64,000 bases of DNA from Cellvibrio polysaccharolyticus (lineage in GTDB: Bacteria > Pseudomonadota > Gammaproteobacteria > Pseudomonadales > Cellvibrionaceae). The DNA lies in NCBI RefSeq assembly GCF_015182315.1, contig NZ_PRDL01000001.1, positions 1,116,001 to 1,180,000 of the forward strand. The letters run 5' to 3'. Position numbers and translations under genes: made by a program. Under the pieces are notes generated by a model, which was not told the DNA's origin, made no database searches, and worked only from the letters and a program-made list of their open reading frames with translations. This document shows positions 34,051-42,803 of this stretch, in pieces (positions within the stretch are counted from its first letter, which is position 1; each line of letters opens with the position of its first letter).

Positions 34051-34051
34051 A
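33695..34051 (+). CDS. DUF2834 family small membrane protein
   Basis: A 118-residue membrane protein of the DUF2834 family: three or four helices (IYILLSIVGTVLPISQFVPWL; AAFAWADVLVSGIVVIVFIVAEGRRLG; LWLPLSCIVVGPSLALPFFLFLRER). The F.vAEGRRLGM.RLWLP and LPFFLFLRERHL motifs are characteristic. Function unknown. AAAGGAAAAT precedes the ATG. Members often appear in integron cassettes and mobile DNA, which fits its place just after a cassette boundary. Confidence 0.8.
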   Translation: MQIIYILLSIVGTVLPISQFVPWLSVHGLNIPLLLQQATSSNIAAFAWADVLVSGIVVIVFIVAEGRRLGMCRLWLPLSCIVVGPSLALPFFLFLRERHLAVVGSNNLLRPASPGGAA

Positions 34052-34068
34052 TTCGGGACTCAGAATCC

Positions 34069-34407
34069 ATGAAAAATCCCGAGTCGCAAGTAGAAGTATG
34101 CAAACAGTTTGGCTCGTTGTTTAGCCCTCCAGATGAGAATCAGCGTTTAGGTATTGCGCTTCACACTCTTTCGCTCCTTCCTCTCAATGCTTTGCGCCAT
34201 CAGGCTGATAATGGGACATGTGGATGGTATGTTTGGGGTGGCGAGTTATCCGAAGAACCAGAGTTCTTTCAACCACTCCATGTCCACCATCTCGTTGCTC
34301 ATGTACCAATGCTGGTGCCGTTTCTAGCGCTGTCTCCCGGTTGGCGAGTGCTTCTGGCTCCGGAGCAAACTGAGGTCTGGTATGACCCGGCACTCTTGTC
34401 TGTATAG
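34069..34407 (+). CDS. Small hypothetical protein, possibly immunity-like
   Basis: A 112-residue soluble protein following the DUF2834 gene by 17 bp. Seen: CGWYVWGGELSEEPEFFQPLHVHHL, then VPFLALSPGWRVLLAP and VWYDPALLSV. The GWYxWxGE...FFxPLHVxHL and ...WYDPxLL pattern resembles small proteins of the immunity/Imm33-like kind found in cassettes, but I cannot name a family with confidence. The start has only a weak ribosome site. It ends 40 bp before the opposite-strand halogenase stop. Confidence 0.6.
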   Translation: MKNPESQVEVCKQFGSLFSPPDENQRLGIALHTLSLLPLNALRHQADNGTCGWYVWGGELSEEPEFFQPLHVHHLVAHVPMLVPFLALSPGWRVLLAPEQTEVWYDPALLSV

Positions 34408-34429
34408 CATGCGAGTCCACTATTTCATT

Positions 34430-34446
34430 AAAACCGAAACGGTTTT
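34430..34446 (-). terminator. Short terminator-like hairpin after the halogenase gene
   Basis: AAAACCG and CGGTTTT with loop AAA; TTTTAAT follows on the minus strand, immediately after the halogenase stop. Short but placed correctly. Confidence 0.5.
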
Positions 34447-34447
34447 T

Positions 34448-35959
34448 CTAACGACTTCTAATCGCCTTTAACAGCGCTCGCGTATCCGGCGAAATTGAAG
34501 CCAGGTGCGCTTTTATTTTTTCGTTTTCCATGGCCTGCCGTAAAAATGCAGCTTGTTCGCTCGGGCTGTGCGGGTATTGGGTTTGGGTTTTGAAGCCCAT
34601 GCCGTAAAGAATGTACTGGTAGCTGGCTACCGGGAACATTTCTTCTTTTTGTAAAAAGTCTCTTTTGTAAGGCACATGGTATTGCCAGAGTGCCAGCGCT
34701 TCTTTCAGTGAATCGGAAAAAGTATCCGGGTTGCGGTTGTCTGCCCAGAAATCGGACGTTCTTTCGCTGAGCACGTAATGCAGTTTCAGGAAATCGACAA
34801 TACGTTCCCAGCGGTAGGTTTGCAGTTCGTTGAAGCGTTTGGCAACGATAGGCATAACGCTTTTATGTTGCGGTAACTGGTCGCGAATATATTGGGCAGC
34901 CAGTTCTACCATTACCAGCGCCGAGGCTTCCAGCGGCTCGATAAACCCTGCCGCCATGCCAACGCCGACGCAATTTTTTACCCAGAACTTTTCACGATGC
35001 CCGCAGGGGATGCGAATTTTTCGCGGCGTCAGGTCGTTGGCGGCGGCACCGGCATGGGTTTTTAAAATCGCTACGGCTTCATCTTCCGACATGTGCCGGC
35101 TGGAGTACACATGGCCAATACCACGGCGGCTGTATAAACCTATATCCCATATCCAGCCGGATTTTTGCGCATGGGAAATGGTGTAGGGCAGGATGGGTGA
35201 ATCTTCATTCTCGTAGGGCACTTGCACCGCTACGGCGCTATCAATAAACAGCTGCTCGCTTTTGTCCACAAAGGGGATGCCGAGTGTTTCGCTCAGCAGC
35301 AGTGATTTTAGGCCGGAGCAATCCACAAACAAGTCGGCGGCCAGCGTTTGATGATCAGCAGTTTCGACGCTGGTAATGCCCTGGTCATTTTGATTAACTC
35401 TGGTGATGGTGCCAATCACATGCTTTACGCCGAGCGTGTTTTTGCAGTGCTGGCGAAGAAAGGTAATGAATTTTCCGGCATCCAGGTGGTAGCCGTAGTT
35501 TACAAAGGATTTGTAATCGGCAGTATCAAAGGCGCGTGGCGCGATATTTTTTTCGCACAACAATTCCTGAGCGCTAACAGCATCGGCAAAGGATTGCTCG
35601 CCCGGGTTTTGCAGCCAGTGGGTGGCGGTATTGCGCTCAATAAAGCCAATAGGCAGCGAAAAGGGGTGGTAGAAGAAGCTGTTCTGCTCTGACTGCCAGT
35701 TGATAAATTTAACGCCCTGTTTGAAAGACGCATCGCACTCCCGGAAAAAATCCGTCTCGGCAATGCCCATATCACGCAGAGTATTACGCATCGACGGCCA
35801 GCTGCCTTCGCCGACACCGATAGTAGGAATTTCCGAGGATTCTATCAGGGTAATCGCAACCGCCTTGCCGTAGCGGGCGGCAATAATGCCAGCGGTTAAC
35901 CAGCCGGCGGCACCCCCACCGACGATAAGAATGGATTGTATGGCGTGATTATTATTCAT
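34448..35959 (-). CDS. Tryptophan-halogenase family flavoprotein
   Basis: A 503-residue FADH2-dependent halogenase-like protein. Seen: FAD motif GGGAAGW at 14-20, GVGEGSWPSMRNTL at about 48-61, Lys80 in FKQGVKF at the position of the catalytic lysine that forms the lysine-chloramine, the tryptophan motif as WIWDIG (269-274; the family consensus is WxWxIP, here Gly replaces Pro), and MAAGFIEPLEASA (Glu). Many such genes beside TonB receptors in Xanthomonas, Caulobacter and Cellvibrio relatives have no known halogenation product. It is downstream of and on the same strand as the TonB receptor, separated by a terminator. Family strong; true substrate unknown. Confidence 0.9.
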   Translation of the reverse strand: MNNNHAIQSILIVGGGAAGWLTAGIIAARYGKAVAITLIESSEIPTIGVGEGSWPSMRNTLRDMGIAETDFFRECDASFKQGVKFINWQSEQNSFFYHPFSLPIGFIERNTATHWLQNPGEQSFADAVSAQELLCEKNIAPRAFDTADYKSFVNYGYHLDAGKFITFLRQHCKNTLGVKHVIGTITRVNQNDQGITSVETADHQTLAADLFVDCSGLKSLLLSETLGIPFVDKSEQLFIDSAVAVQVPYENEDSPILPYTISHAQKSGWIWDIGLYSRRGIGHVYSSRHMSEDEAVAILKTHAGAAANDLTPRKIRIPCGHREKFWVKNCVGVGMAAGFIEPLEASALVMVELAAQYIRDQLPQHKSVMPIVAKRFNELQTYRWERIVDFLKLHYVLSERTSDFWADNRNPDTFSDSLKEALALWQYHVPYKRDFLQKEEMFPVASYQYILYGMGFKTQTQYPHSPSEQAAFLRQAMENEKIKAHLASISPDTRALLKAIRSR

Positions 35960-35992
35960 AGTGTCTGATACATTTCCCGGTAGCAGAAAAGC

Positions 35993-36021
35993 AAAAAGGC
36001 CATTGTAGCAATGGCCTTTTT
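35993..36021 (-). terminator. Terminator between TonB receptor and halogenase genes
   Basis: AAAAAGGCCATTG pairs with CAATGGCCTTTTT across TAG, a 13-bp stem; on the minus strand TTTTTGCTTTT follows. It would stop most read-through from the receptor gene into the halogenase gene. Confidence 0.85.
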
Positions 36022-36032
36022 ACTGCGTTACA

Positions 36033-36057
36033 CCCTTGCAGAAAATTTCTGCAAGGG
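36033..36057. repeat. Near-perfect 25-bp palindrome past the TonB receptor stop
   Basis: CCCTTGCAGAAA and TTTCTGCAAGGG are separated by one A. It lies 15 bp after the receptor stop (minus strand) and has no T-run on that side. It could be a second mRNA 3'-end hairpin. Confidence 0.6.
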
Positions 36058-36071
36058 TTTGCAATCAACCA

Positions 36072-38816
36072 TTAAAAACTTGCACGGATACCGATAGCGT
36101 AACGACCTACGCCTTCACCGGTATAGTACATATGGTTTTTCTCTCTACCGTGAATGCGCGAACCTTCTTCGGTAACGTTAATGCCTTCAAGGAACAGGCT
36201 GACGTTATCGTTCAGATCGTAACTCATAGAGATATCCACTTGCGAGTAGTCTTCTACCACCACCGGCTCGTTACTGGTGCTGGAGTAGAAGTACTGGAAG
36301 CCGCGAATAAACGAATCACGCCAGTTGTACGCGATACGGATCTGGAAGGGGCCATTTTCATAGAAGCCGACCAGGTTCGCAGAGTCACTTACACCAACTA
36401 CCGCATCTGCCGCCGGTACTTCACCCAGTGGAGTGAAGTAATCGTATTCCGGATCGGCAAATACGAAGGTGGCGTTAGCGATTACGCCGAAGCCGGAGTC
36501 ACCGAAAATGTGCTGACCACCGATTTCAATACCGCTGATGTCTTTGGTATCGAGGTTGCGCGGACGTCTCATTTCGAAGACTACATCGCGGCCGGTTGCC
36601 GGATCAATAACACCGGTAATGGCTTCCGGAGACGCTTCGGTAACTACGAAGTTATCAATAGACTTGGAGAAAGCACCGATAGAGATGTAATCAAAGTCGT
36701 TGATATACCATTCTGCAGAAATGTCGAAGTTGTCCGACATAAACGGCTTCAGGTTCGGGTTACCAGCGCTGCCGATACCGGCTTGTCCCTGTCTGATACC
36801 GCTCAGCGTACGCGCTGATTTCATATCGTTCAGTTCGGGGCGGGTAATGGTGCGCGATGCTGCGAAACGCAGTACTACGTTTTCCAGCAAGTCATACTTC
36901 ACAGACAGGTTGGGCAGGAAAACATCGTAACTACCATCATCTTTGAAAGGGGTTTCGCCCGAGAATACGCGGGTGTATTCCTCGCCTTCTACCGGCGGTG
37001 GCGTCAGCGATACCAGGGTTTGTTCCAGAGAGATGGAGTCAATGGAGGTATCTTCGTAACGGGCACCCAGTACCACAGTCAGGTCGCGGCCATTCAGGTC
37101 GAATGACTTGCTACCTTCCACATACACACCGAAGGTTTTTTCGGTAATGTCAGACCAGTTAGGCTGACGCACCAGTGTGGAGTTGGTCAGGTCTTTCTGA
37201 ATCGCGGTGGCTGTCGGGTCGGTTTGTGCGTGACGGGTCCAGTCATTGAATGCCAGCGGATCAAAAGAGAAATAAGCCAGGTTGCCCAATACGGCGTGGT
37301 TCATGTGAGCCACTTTATAACCGGCATTGGCGGCTTCTTCTACCGAACGGAAAATGCTGGTTGTCGGGTCGCTGCCCACCAGATCGTAAGCGCCTTGTAA
37401 AACGGTACCGGCTTTCGCCTGGTACTGTTCAATCAACTTGCTCTGGTCGGTGTACATCACGCCGGTCTTGATGGACCAGGTATCTTCGTTAAAGGTGTAA
37501 TCCAGACGGGTTTGCTGAATTTCATCTTTACGCGGGTCGGAGTAACCATCGTATTGCCAGATACGGGCATTGGCGAGGGATACATCGGCGTTGTTGTAAT
37601 AGTGGCTGGCGATGCCATCACGAATAGCGAAATCGAAGGAGATCGGTGACGCCTGCAAGTCGGAGCGGCTGATGTTGGCCTGACGATCCGGCTGCGCTTC
37701 CGCCGTAGAGTGGCTGTGAGCGAAAACCAGTTTGGAGCGGTCGGTAATATCCCAATCCACTTCAATACCGGTGCTCAGGCCGGTTTCCTGGGTAACCGGG
37801 TTGTTGACGAAGAAGTCCAGACCGGCATCTGTCACGGTGCGGTGAACAATAGTGCCTTTGTCATCAATGGCGTACTGCTCGTCGTTACCATAACCGTACC
37901 AGGCGGCACTTTCGTATTCCATACCGTCTTGCTGCAAATCGGAGTACTGCGCATCCACGGTGATAGACAGGTTGTCAGCCGGCTTGTATTGCAATACCAG
38001 GCTGCCGTTCAAACGCTCGCGGTTGAACTCCTGACGTTTAATCGCGGTTTGGGTCGGGTAGAAGTCAGCATTGATGGTATTGCCTTGTGCATCCGGCAGT
38101 GGCAGGTAAGTGCCCAGGGTCGCCGGACGGCGAGAGCGCCAATCCCAACGGCGTTGTTCTACCGAATCGCTCTGGTATTCACGCTCCTGGTAGCTGATTG
38201 CCGCCAGTACACCGAAGTTGTCGTTGAAGGTGGTGCTGAACAGACCGGATACCGCCGGGGTAATGCTGCTGACGTTGGTTTCGTTCAGGCCTTTGACGGA
38301 GCCGGCAATTCTATGGCCGAGGTCCAGCGGTTTGGCGGTATTTACGTTGATGGTGGCACCGATACCGCCGGATTGGGTGGTAGCGGTAGAGGTTTTATAC
38401 ACTTCAACGCCGCTCACCATTTCTGCTGCCACGGTATCAAAGTTGAAACCCCGGCTGGCGTTGGCGCTGGGCATCTGGCGGCCATTCAACAATACCGTGT
38501 TGAACTGCGGGCCGAGACCACGAACGGTAACCTGGCGACCTTCACCACCGCTACGGTCAATAGAAACACCGGTGATACGTTGCAGGGATTCTGCGAGGTT
38601 GGTGTCCGGGAATTTGCCGATGTCTTCGGAGCTGATGGCATCGACAACACCGCTGGAATCACGCTTGGTATCCAAAGCGCTTTTCAAGCTCGCTTTGTAA
38701 CCCGTTACAACAATTTCCTCTACCGTATCTTCCTGTGCGTACGCCTGGGCGGTTGCAGCAACAGCCAGGCTCAGCAAACTGATTTTGAAAAATGGATGTG
38801 TGTACTTTTTGTTCAT
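36072..38816 (-). CDS. TonB-dependent outer-membrane receptor
   Basis: A 914-residue outer-membrane receptor importing a ligand with energy from TonB. Seen: signal peptide (LLSLAVAATAQAYA), TonB box-like DTVEEIVVTGYKASLKSALDTKR, plug domain with IGKFPDTNLAESLQRITGVSIDRSGGEGRQVTVRGLGPQFNTVLLNGRQMPSA, typical of the TonB-Xanth-Caul subfamily, and a long 22-strand barrel with a C-terminal strand ending in YAIGIRASF (terminal Phe). The subfamily is rich in sugar- and oligosaccharide-transporting receptors. The neighbouring tryptophan-halogenase-like gene is a repeated pairing in this group of bacteria. Ligand not predictable. Confidence 0.95.
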   Translation of the reverse strand: MNKKYTHPFFKISLLSLAVAATAQAYAQEDTVEEIVVTGYKASLKSALDTKRDSSGVVDAISSEDIGKFPDTNLAESLQRITGVSIDRSGGEGRQVTVRGLGPQFNTVLLNGRQMPSANASRGFNFDTVAAEMVSGVEVYKTSTATTQSGGIGATINVNTAKPLDLGHRIAGSVKGLNETNVSSITPAVSGLFSTTFNDNFGVLAAISYQEREYQSDSVEQRRWDWRSRRPATLGTYLPLPDAQGNTINADFYPTQTAIKRQEFNRERLNGSLVLQYKPADNLSITVDAQYSDLQQDGMEYESAAWYGYGNDEQYAIDDKGTIVHRTVTDAGLDFFVNNPVTQETGLSTGIEVDWDITDRSKLVFAHSHSTAEAQPDRQANISRSDLQASPISFDFAIRDGIASHYYNNADVSLANARIWQYDGYSDPRKDEIQQTRLDYTFNEDTWSIKTGVMYTDQSKLIEQYQAKAGTVLQGAYDLVGSDPTTSIFRSVEEAANAGYKVAHMNHAVLGNLAYFSFDPLAFNDWTRHAQTDPTATAIQKDLTNSTLVRQPNWSDITEKTFGVYVEGSKSFDLNGRDLTVVLGARYEDTSIDSISLEQTLVSLTPPPVEGEEYTRVFSGETPFKDDGSYDVFLPNLSVKYDLLENVVLRFAASRTITRPELNDMKSARTLSGIRQGQAGIGSAGNPNLKPFMSDNFDISAEWYINDFDYISIGAFSKSIDNFVVTEASPEAITGVIDPATGRDVVFEMRRPRNLDTKDISGIEIGGQHIFGDSGFGVIANATFVFADPEYDYFTPLGEVPAADAVVGVSDSANLVGFYENGPFQIRIAYNWRDSFIRGFQYFYSSTSNEPVVVEDYSQVDISMSYDLNDNVSLFLEGINVTEEGSRIHGREKNHMYYTGEGVGRYAIGIRASF

Positions 38817-39299
38817 ATTTAGTTACCGCGTTGTTTATTATGACTATGCCAAACGCTTGACCAGGGCCTTTAAGAGACTTCATGTGAGCGTGCTTTTCTT
38901 TGTTAGTGCACTTGTATACATGGTCAATGTGAATATTAGTCTTTGTCTATAAACGCGTCAATAGAAAGCAGAACTCATCCGCCAGCTTTACATTCGGACG
39001 TGGCAACGTCTGGCAATAAGTCATTTTTATAAGATATATCGCCATAAGCTGCTGCGATTGTGCCGCGAACGGTGTGCGAAAACGGGCAGCGATTTATGGC
39101 GCTAAATCTTCGGTAATCCGGGTGGTAAAGTGAGGGAAATAATCAGCCAGGTGGCGCTGAAAATAAAATACTGTGGTGCTGCATGTTGTGATTTTTGCCA
39201 AGGGTTAGCTTTGATGGCAGTGCTTGAACAATTATTTTTACAGGGTGAGCGCGGGATCAACCGGCACAAGGCGCGCCGCCGCTGATCCCGCACCGGCTA
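38817..39299. other. Intergenic region upstream of the TonB receptor
   Basis: 483 bp without a supported gene. TGTATACA, an 8-bp palindrome, lies at 38913-38920 inside CTTGTATACATGG, about 100 bp before the receptor start, and is a reasonable operator candidate. Two short minus-strand frames are not convincing. Confidence 0.4.
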
Positions 39300-40022
39300 T
39301 TAATGAATTGGCGGATCGACCGGTTTTTGCAAGCGGCGAATCATATCCGGCACTTTAAACAGCATTGCCAGCGCCAGTAATAACAATACCGGCAAATAAA
39401 TTTCCGGCGCCAATAACAGGTTCATACCCGGCAATTGCCCGTCTGCCAGCTGGCCATCAATTTGCGAACCGATAGAGGTAAAAACCAGCGTCTCGGGAAT
39501 CAGCCCGATAAAGGTTGTCCAGATGTAAGTCCACAAACGGATGCCGGTGGTGGACGCCACAATGTTCACTGCCATAAACGGAAAAAAGGGTGTTGAGCGC
39601 ATCAGCAATAAATAAAACACCGGTGCCTTGAGAAAAAATTCGCGCATACGAAAATAAAAACCGGCAGCGGGGCGTTGCAGGTGCGAAGCAAACGAGTATT
39701 GAATGGCGAAGCGAATAATCACCGCGCCGAGCGTAGCGCCGATAATAGAAAGCAGGCAGCCCAGCCAGGGGCCGAATAAAAAACCGCCCGCCATGGAAAC
39801 GACCGCGCCGCCGGGGATGCCGAAAATCACCAACATGACATACATCAGCGTGTAGAAAAAAACGATCTGGTAAAAATTGTTGGCGGTGGCTGCCTCCAGT
39901 GCCGGGTAATACTCAAGAAATAATTTTTCCACAGAAATTCCGTGGTACAGCAGCAGCCCCATCAGAGACATGCCGGTAAACACCAGTACAATTATCGGTA
40001 TGTAACGTAACGCATTATTCAT
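39300..40022 (-). CDS. TVP38/TMEM64 (DedA-like) membrane protein
   Basis: A 240-residue membrane protein of the TVP38/TMEM64 (SNARE-associated) family, related to DedA lipid scramblases/transporters. Seen: helices around 8-25, 48-67 and the family signature VVSMAGGFLFGPWLGCLLSIIGATLGAVIIRFAIQYSF near 80-115, with LLLMRSTPFFPFMAVNIVASTTGI near 145 and a terminal pair. The Gly-rich F(G)P...G motif and the RxxPxxPF equivalent RSTPFFPF are intact. It follows the sensor kinase gene downstream by 177 bp but the message link is unclear. Confidence 0.87.
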   Translation of the reverse strand: MNNALRYIPIIVLVFTGMSLMGLLLYHGISVEKLFLEYYPALEAATANNFYQIVFFYTLMYVMLVIFGIPGGAVVSMAGGFLFGPWLGCLLSIIGATLGAVIIRFAIQYSFASHLQRPAAGFYFRMREFFLKAPVFYLLLMRSTPFFPFMAVNIVASTTGIRLWTYIWTTFIGLIPETLVFTSIGSQIDGQLADGQLPGMNLLLAPEIYLPVLLLLALAMLFKVPDMIRRLQKPVDPPIH

Positions 40023-40199
40023 TCATCGGGTCCATCGTTATTGCGGCTAACGGTTTTCGTTAATCTGGAAAATACTGATCCGCACCGGGTATTGATCAGC
40101 GTTGTGTGTTTGGCCTTGTGTGTTTGTCAAAGTCCCGCGTGAGGCTGTGGGTAGTAACAGGCATCCGTGCGACCTGTTTAGCGGTGCTACTGGTTGCTG

Positions 40200-41603
40200 T
40201 CAGGTGGCAGCCTGGTTCATGCCGGGCAGGCACACGCTGAAGCAGGTGCCGGGTTGCCCGTTGTCGGTAATGGCAAGCGATCCCTGGTAGCTGTTGATAA
40301 TATCCAGCGCCACCGCAAGGCCAATGCCCTGGCCGGGTCGCTGCGTATCCAGCCGTTGCCCGCGTTGCAATATCCGTTCGCGGTCGGTGGCCGGGATGCC
40401 GCTGCCGTCGTCCTGAATGGTCAGGCACAACTGCCGCTGCGCAATGGCGCCGCACACCATAATATGTCGCTCGCCATATTTAAATGCGTTATCGAGCAGA
40501 TTGCCGAGCAGTTCCATCAGATCCTGCTCATCCCCGGCGAATACCAGGCCTTCGCCAATCTGCACGTCGCAGGTGACCATTTTGTCACGATAAACTTTTT
40601 GCAGCGCGTTCACCAGCCGCTGCACCAGCGGCGCTACCGGTGTGAACTGATGGTTGCCCTGTTGATGGCTGGCCACTGCGCGTTGTAACTGATAGGTCAC
40701 TACCTGGTTCATGCGCTGCACTTGCTCGGCGACGGTTTCTTGTAAATCCTGGCTGCGCGTTTCCGGTGTGAGTTTGCTTTGCAGCACAGCCAGCGGCGTT
40801 TTCAGGCTGTGGGCGAGGTCGCTCAAACTGTTGCGATAGCGCTGCCGCAAGGATTGTTCCCGTGCCAGCACCAGATTGAGGTTGTCGACGATTTGCTGCA
40901 ATTCGCGCGGGTGCTGGCCGGAAATATCCCGGGTTTCGCCGTTTTGCATCGCCGCCAGCGAGGCCGCCAATTGCTTCAAGGGGCGTAAACCCCAATGCAA
41001 AATAATGGATTGCACCAGAATCAAAAACAACCCGGCGGCGCCCAGCCATTGCCACAGGCTGGAGCGGTAGGCGCGCAGTTCGGCGTTAAAGTTGCTTTCG
41101 GTATGGGTGACCACAAAACGGAACGGATGCCCGTCGCCATTGATGTCTTCCCAAATAACATCGTAGTGGCTGGCAAATTGACGTTGGCCGGTGAGGTGCT
41201 GAAAGATCAGTTCGCCGGGTTGGCGCTGGTGGGAAAACAGCGCTTGAGCGGGCACTGTTTTCAGGGCGGCGGAATTGGAATGCCACACCGGTTTGCCATC
41301 GCCATCATAAATGTAGGCGTACAAGCCGGAATCCAGCCGTTCAAATTCCGGCTCAAGCAGCGTATTGGGCATTTGCATGCTGGCGCTGTCATTGCCATTC
41401 AATTCGGCAACGCTGAACAGTAAATACAAATGGCTGCGCAAGCGGGTTTCTTCGGCGACTGTCTGGCTTTGTTTAAAGCCGCTGTGCAGAAAAAAGCCGG
41501 TGAGCCCGAGAAACGCCGGTAGCAATAACGCAGACGCCAACAGCAGACGCGTGCTGATGGCATTTATTTCGAAGGCGTTGCGATAGCGGGCCAGCAGGGT
41601 CAA
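40200..41603 (-). CDS. Sensor histidine kinase (PhoQ-like)
   Basis: A 467-residue membrane sensor kinase. Seen: membrane helix at about 19-42 (RLLLASALLLPAFLGLTGFF), a periplasmic domain of about 130 residues, second helix near 173-195 (WLGAAGLFLILVQSIIL), HAMP-like segment, HisKA with His265 (LSDLAHSLKTPLAVLQSK), N box (NLLDNAFKYG) and G boxes (DDGSGIPATD, GQGIGLAVALDI). The DLAHSLKTPLA box and layout match PhoQ/ColS-type kinases. It follows the response regulator gene by 6 bp. With a PepSY protein upstream, this resembles operons reacting to cations or envelope state. The signal is unknown. Confidence 0.92.
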   Translation of the reverse strand: MTLLARYRNAFEINAISTRLLLASALLLPAFLGLTGFFLHSGFKQSQTVAEETRLRSHLYLLFSVAELNGNDSASMQMPNTLLEPEFERLDSGLYAYIYDGDGKPVWHSNSAALKTVPAQALFSHQRQPGELIFQHLTGQRQFASHYDVIWEDINGDGHPFRFVVTHTESNFNAELRAYRSSLWQWLGAAGLFLILVQSIILHWGLRPLKQLAASLAAMQNGETRDISGQHPRELQQIVDNLNLVLAREQSLRQRYRNSLSDLAHSLKTPLAVLQSKLTPETRSQDLQETVAEQVQRMNQVVTYQLQRAVASHQQGNHQFTPVAPLVQRLVNALQKVYRDKMVTCDVQIGEGLVFAGDEQDLMELLGNLLDNAFKYGERHIMVCGAIAQRQLCLTIQDDGSGIPATDRERILQRGQRLDTQRPGQGIGLAVALDIINSYQGSLAITDNGQPGTCFSVCLPGMNQAAT

Positions 41604-41609
41604 GGTGGG

Positions 41610-42293
41610 TTAATCCGGTTGCGCGGTGGCGTTGAAGCGGTAGCCGAGGCCGCGCTGGGTCGAGATCAAATTCAGGGTGCCATCCGGGTCGAGCTTTTTA
41701 CGCAAGCGCCCCACAAACACTTCAATAACGTTGCTGTCGCGATCAAAGTCCTGCGCGTACAAGTGCTCGGTCAATTCGGTTTTGGAAATATTTTTGCCCG
41801 CATGCAGCGCAAGGTAGGTGAGTGTGTTGTACTCAAAACTGGTCAGCTCAACTTCCTGTTCATTTAAATAAACCCGCCGCCCGCTGGTGTCGATGCGCAA
41901 GGCCCCGTAATTCACTACCGGGCTGGCATGGCCATTGGCACGGCGCAGCAAAGCATTGATGCGCGCCCGTAATTCTTCCGGGTGAAAGGGTTTGGTTAAA
42001 TAGTCATCGGCACCGGCTTCCAGGCCTTCTACCTTTTCCTGCCAGGCGCTGCGCGCGGTGAGAATCAAAATAGGGAAATGCCGCCCGGCGGTACGCCATT
42101 GGCGAATCACCGAGGTGCCGTCAATCAATGGCAGGCCGAGGTCAATAATCACCAGGTCGTAGTCGGTTTCCTGGCCCATAAACAGGGCATCGCGGCCATC
42201 GGCGGCGGTATCACAGGCATATTTTTCAGCCGTGAGTTGTTGATTGATTTGTTCGCGCAAGGCGGGTTCGTCTTCGACAATCAATAAACGCAT
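41610..42293 (-). CDS. OmpR/PhoP-family response regulator
   Basis: A 227-residue DNA-binding regulator partnered with the downstream kinase. Seen: receiver domain with Glu/Asp acidic residues (VEDEPALR), phospho-acceptor Asp51 (LVIIDLGLPLIDG), LTARSAW (Thr), and YLTKPFHPEELRAR (Lys), then the winged-helix domain with LNEQEVELTSFEYNTLTYLALHAGKNISKTELTEHLYAQDFDRDSNVIEVFVGRLRKKL and RGLGYRF. Subgroup matches PhoP/ColR/CarR. Second gene of the operon PepSY - regulator - kinase. Confidence 0.95.
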   Translation of the reverse strand: MRLLIVEDEPALREQINQQLTAEKYACDTAADGRDALFMGQETDYDLVIIDLGLPLIDGTSVIRQWRTAGRHFPILILTARSAWQEKVEGLEAGADDYLTKPFHPEELRARINALLRRANGHASPVVNYGALRIDTSGRRVYLNEQEVELTSFEYNTLTYLALHAGKNISKTELTEHLYAQDFDRDSNVIEVFVGRLRKKLDPDGTLNLISTQRGLGYRFNATAQPD

Positions 42294-42330
42294 AAAGCGG
42301 TCTCCGCGCAGGCGTCAGCAGTGGTGGGGC

Positions 42331-42660
42331 TTAATTCATGATGGCGCCGGTCTGTGCGTTCACATTGACCGTGCGCATATGACCGGAAGATTGCAGAATT
42401 TTCACACTGTAAACGGTAGTGCCGTTACTTTGGCGGGTTTGCACACCCATCACCTTGCCACCAATTTGACGCTGCACGCGATCCGCCGCTTCTGCCGCTG
42501 ACAGTGCTGCACGCTGCGGTTGCTGGCGCTGATTCTCCTGGCGAGGCTCCGGACGCTGATTATTGGCCAGCGCTGCTGTGCTCACCGCGAGCAGTGAGAG
42601 CAATAGCAGTGCTATTAATAGCAGCTTGCTGTTGGCGGGCAGAGGATGGGGCGGCAACAT
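42331..42660 (-). CDS. Periplasmic PepSY-domain protein
   Basis: A 109-residue exported protein. Seen: signal peptide (SKLLLIALLLLSLLAVSTAALA), a Gln/Arg/Pro-rich linker, then one PepSY domain (SAAEAADRVQRQIGGKVMGVQTRQSNGTTVYSVKILQSSGHMRTVNVNAQTGAIMN). PepSY modules are thought to modulate peptidases or sensor proteins. It is 37 bp before the response regulator gene, and so belongs to the operon; a role as accessory sensor of the kinase is inferred. Confidence 0.88.
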   Translation of the reverse strand: MLPPHPLPANSKLLLIALLLLSLLAVSTAALANNQRPEPRQENQRQQPQRAALSAAEAADRVQRQIGGKVMGVQTRQSNGTTVYSVKILQSSGHMRTVNVNAQTGAIMN

Positions 42661-42803
42661 AACGGTTCCTGATGAGGATCTGGAAAAATAAATATAGCCG
42701 GCACTATCGCGTGTGTCTTTACAAACGTCAACGGTCGCAGTCCTGACGGCTGGAGATTGCAGACCTGATTTTAAAACAGGCGTCCATGCCTCACACCGGC
42801 GTC

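Noticed and set aside
36036..36818. 260-codon plus-strand frame under the TonB receptor gene
   Set aside because: Antisense shadow of the receptor's C-terminal barrel; no start signals.
37710..38822. 370-codon open frame on the plus strand opposite the TonB receptor
   Set aside because: It is antisense to a clear receptor gene along its whole length, has no ribosome site and no recognisable protein; the long frame follows from the receptor's codon bias.
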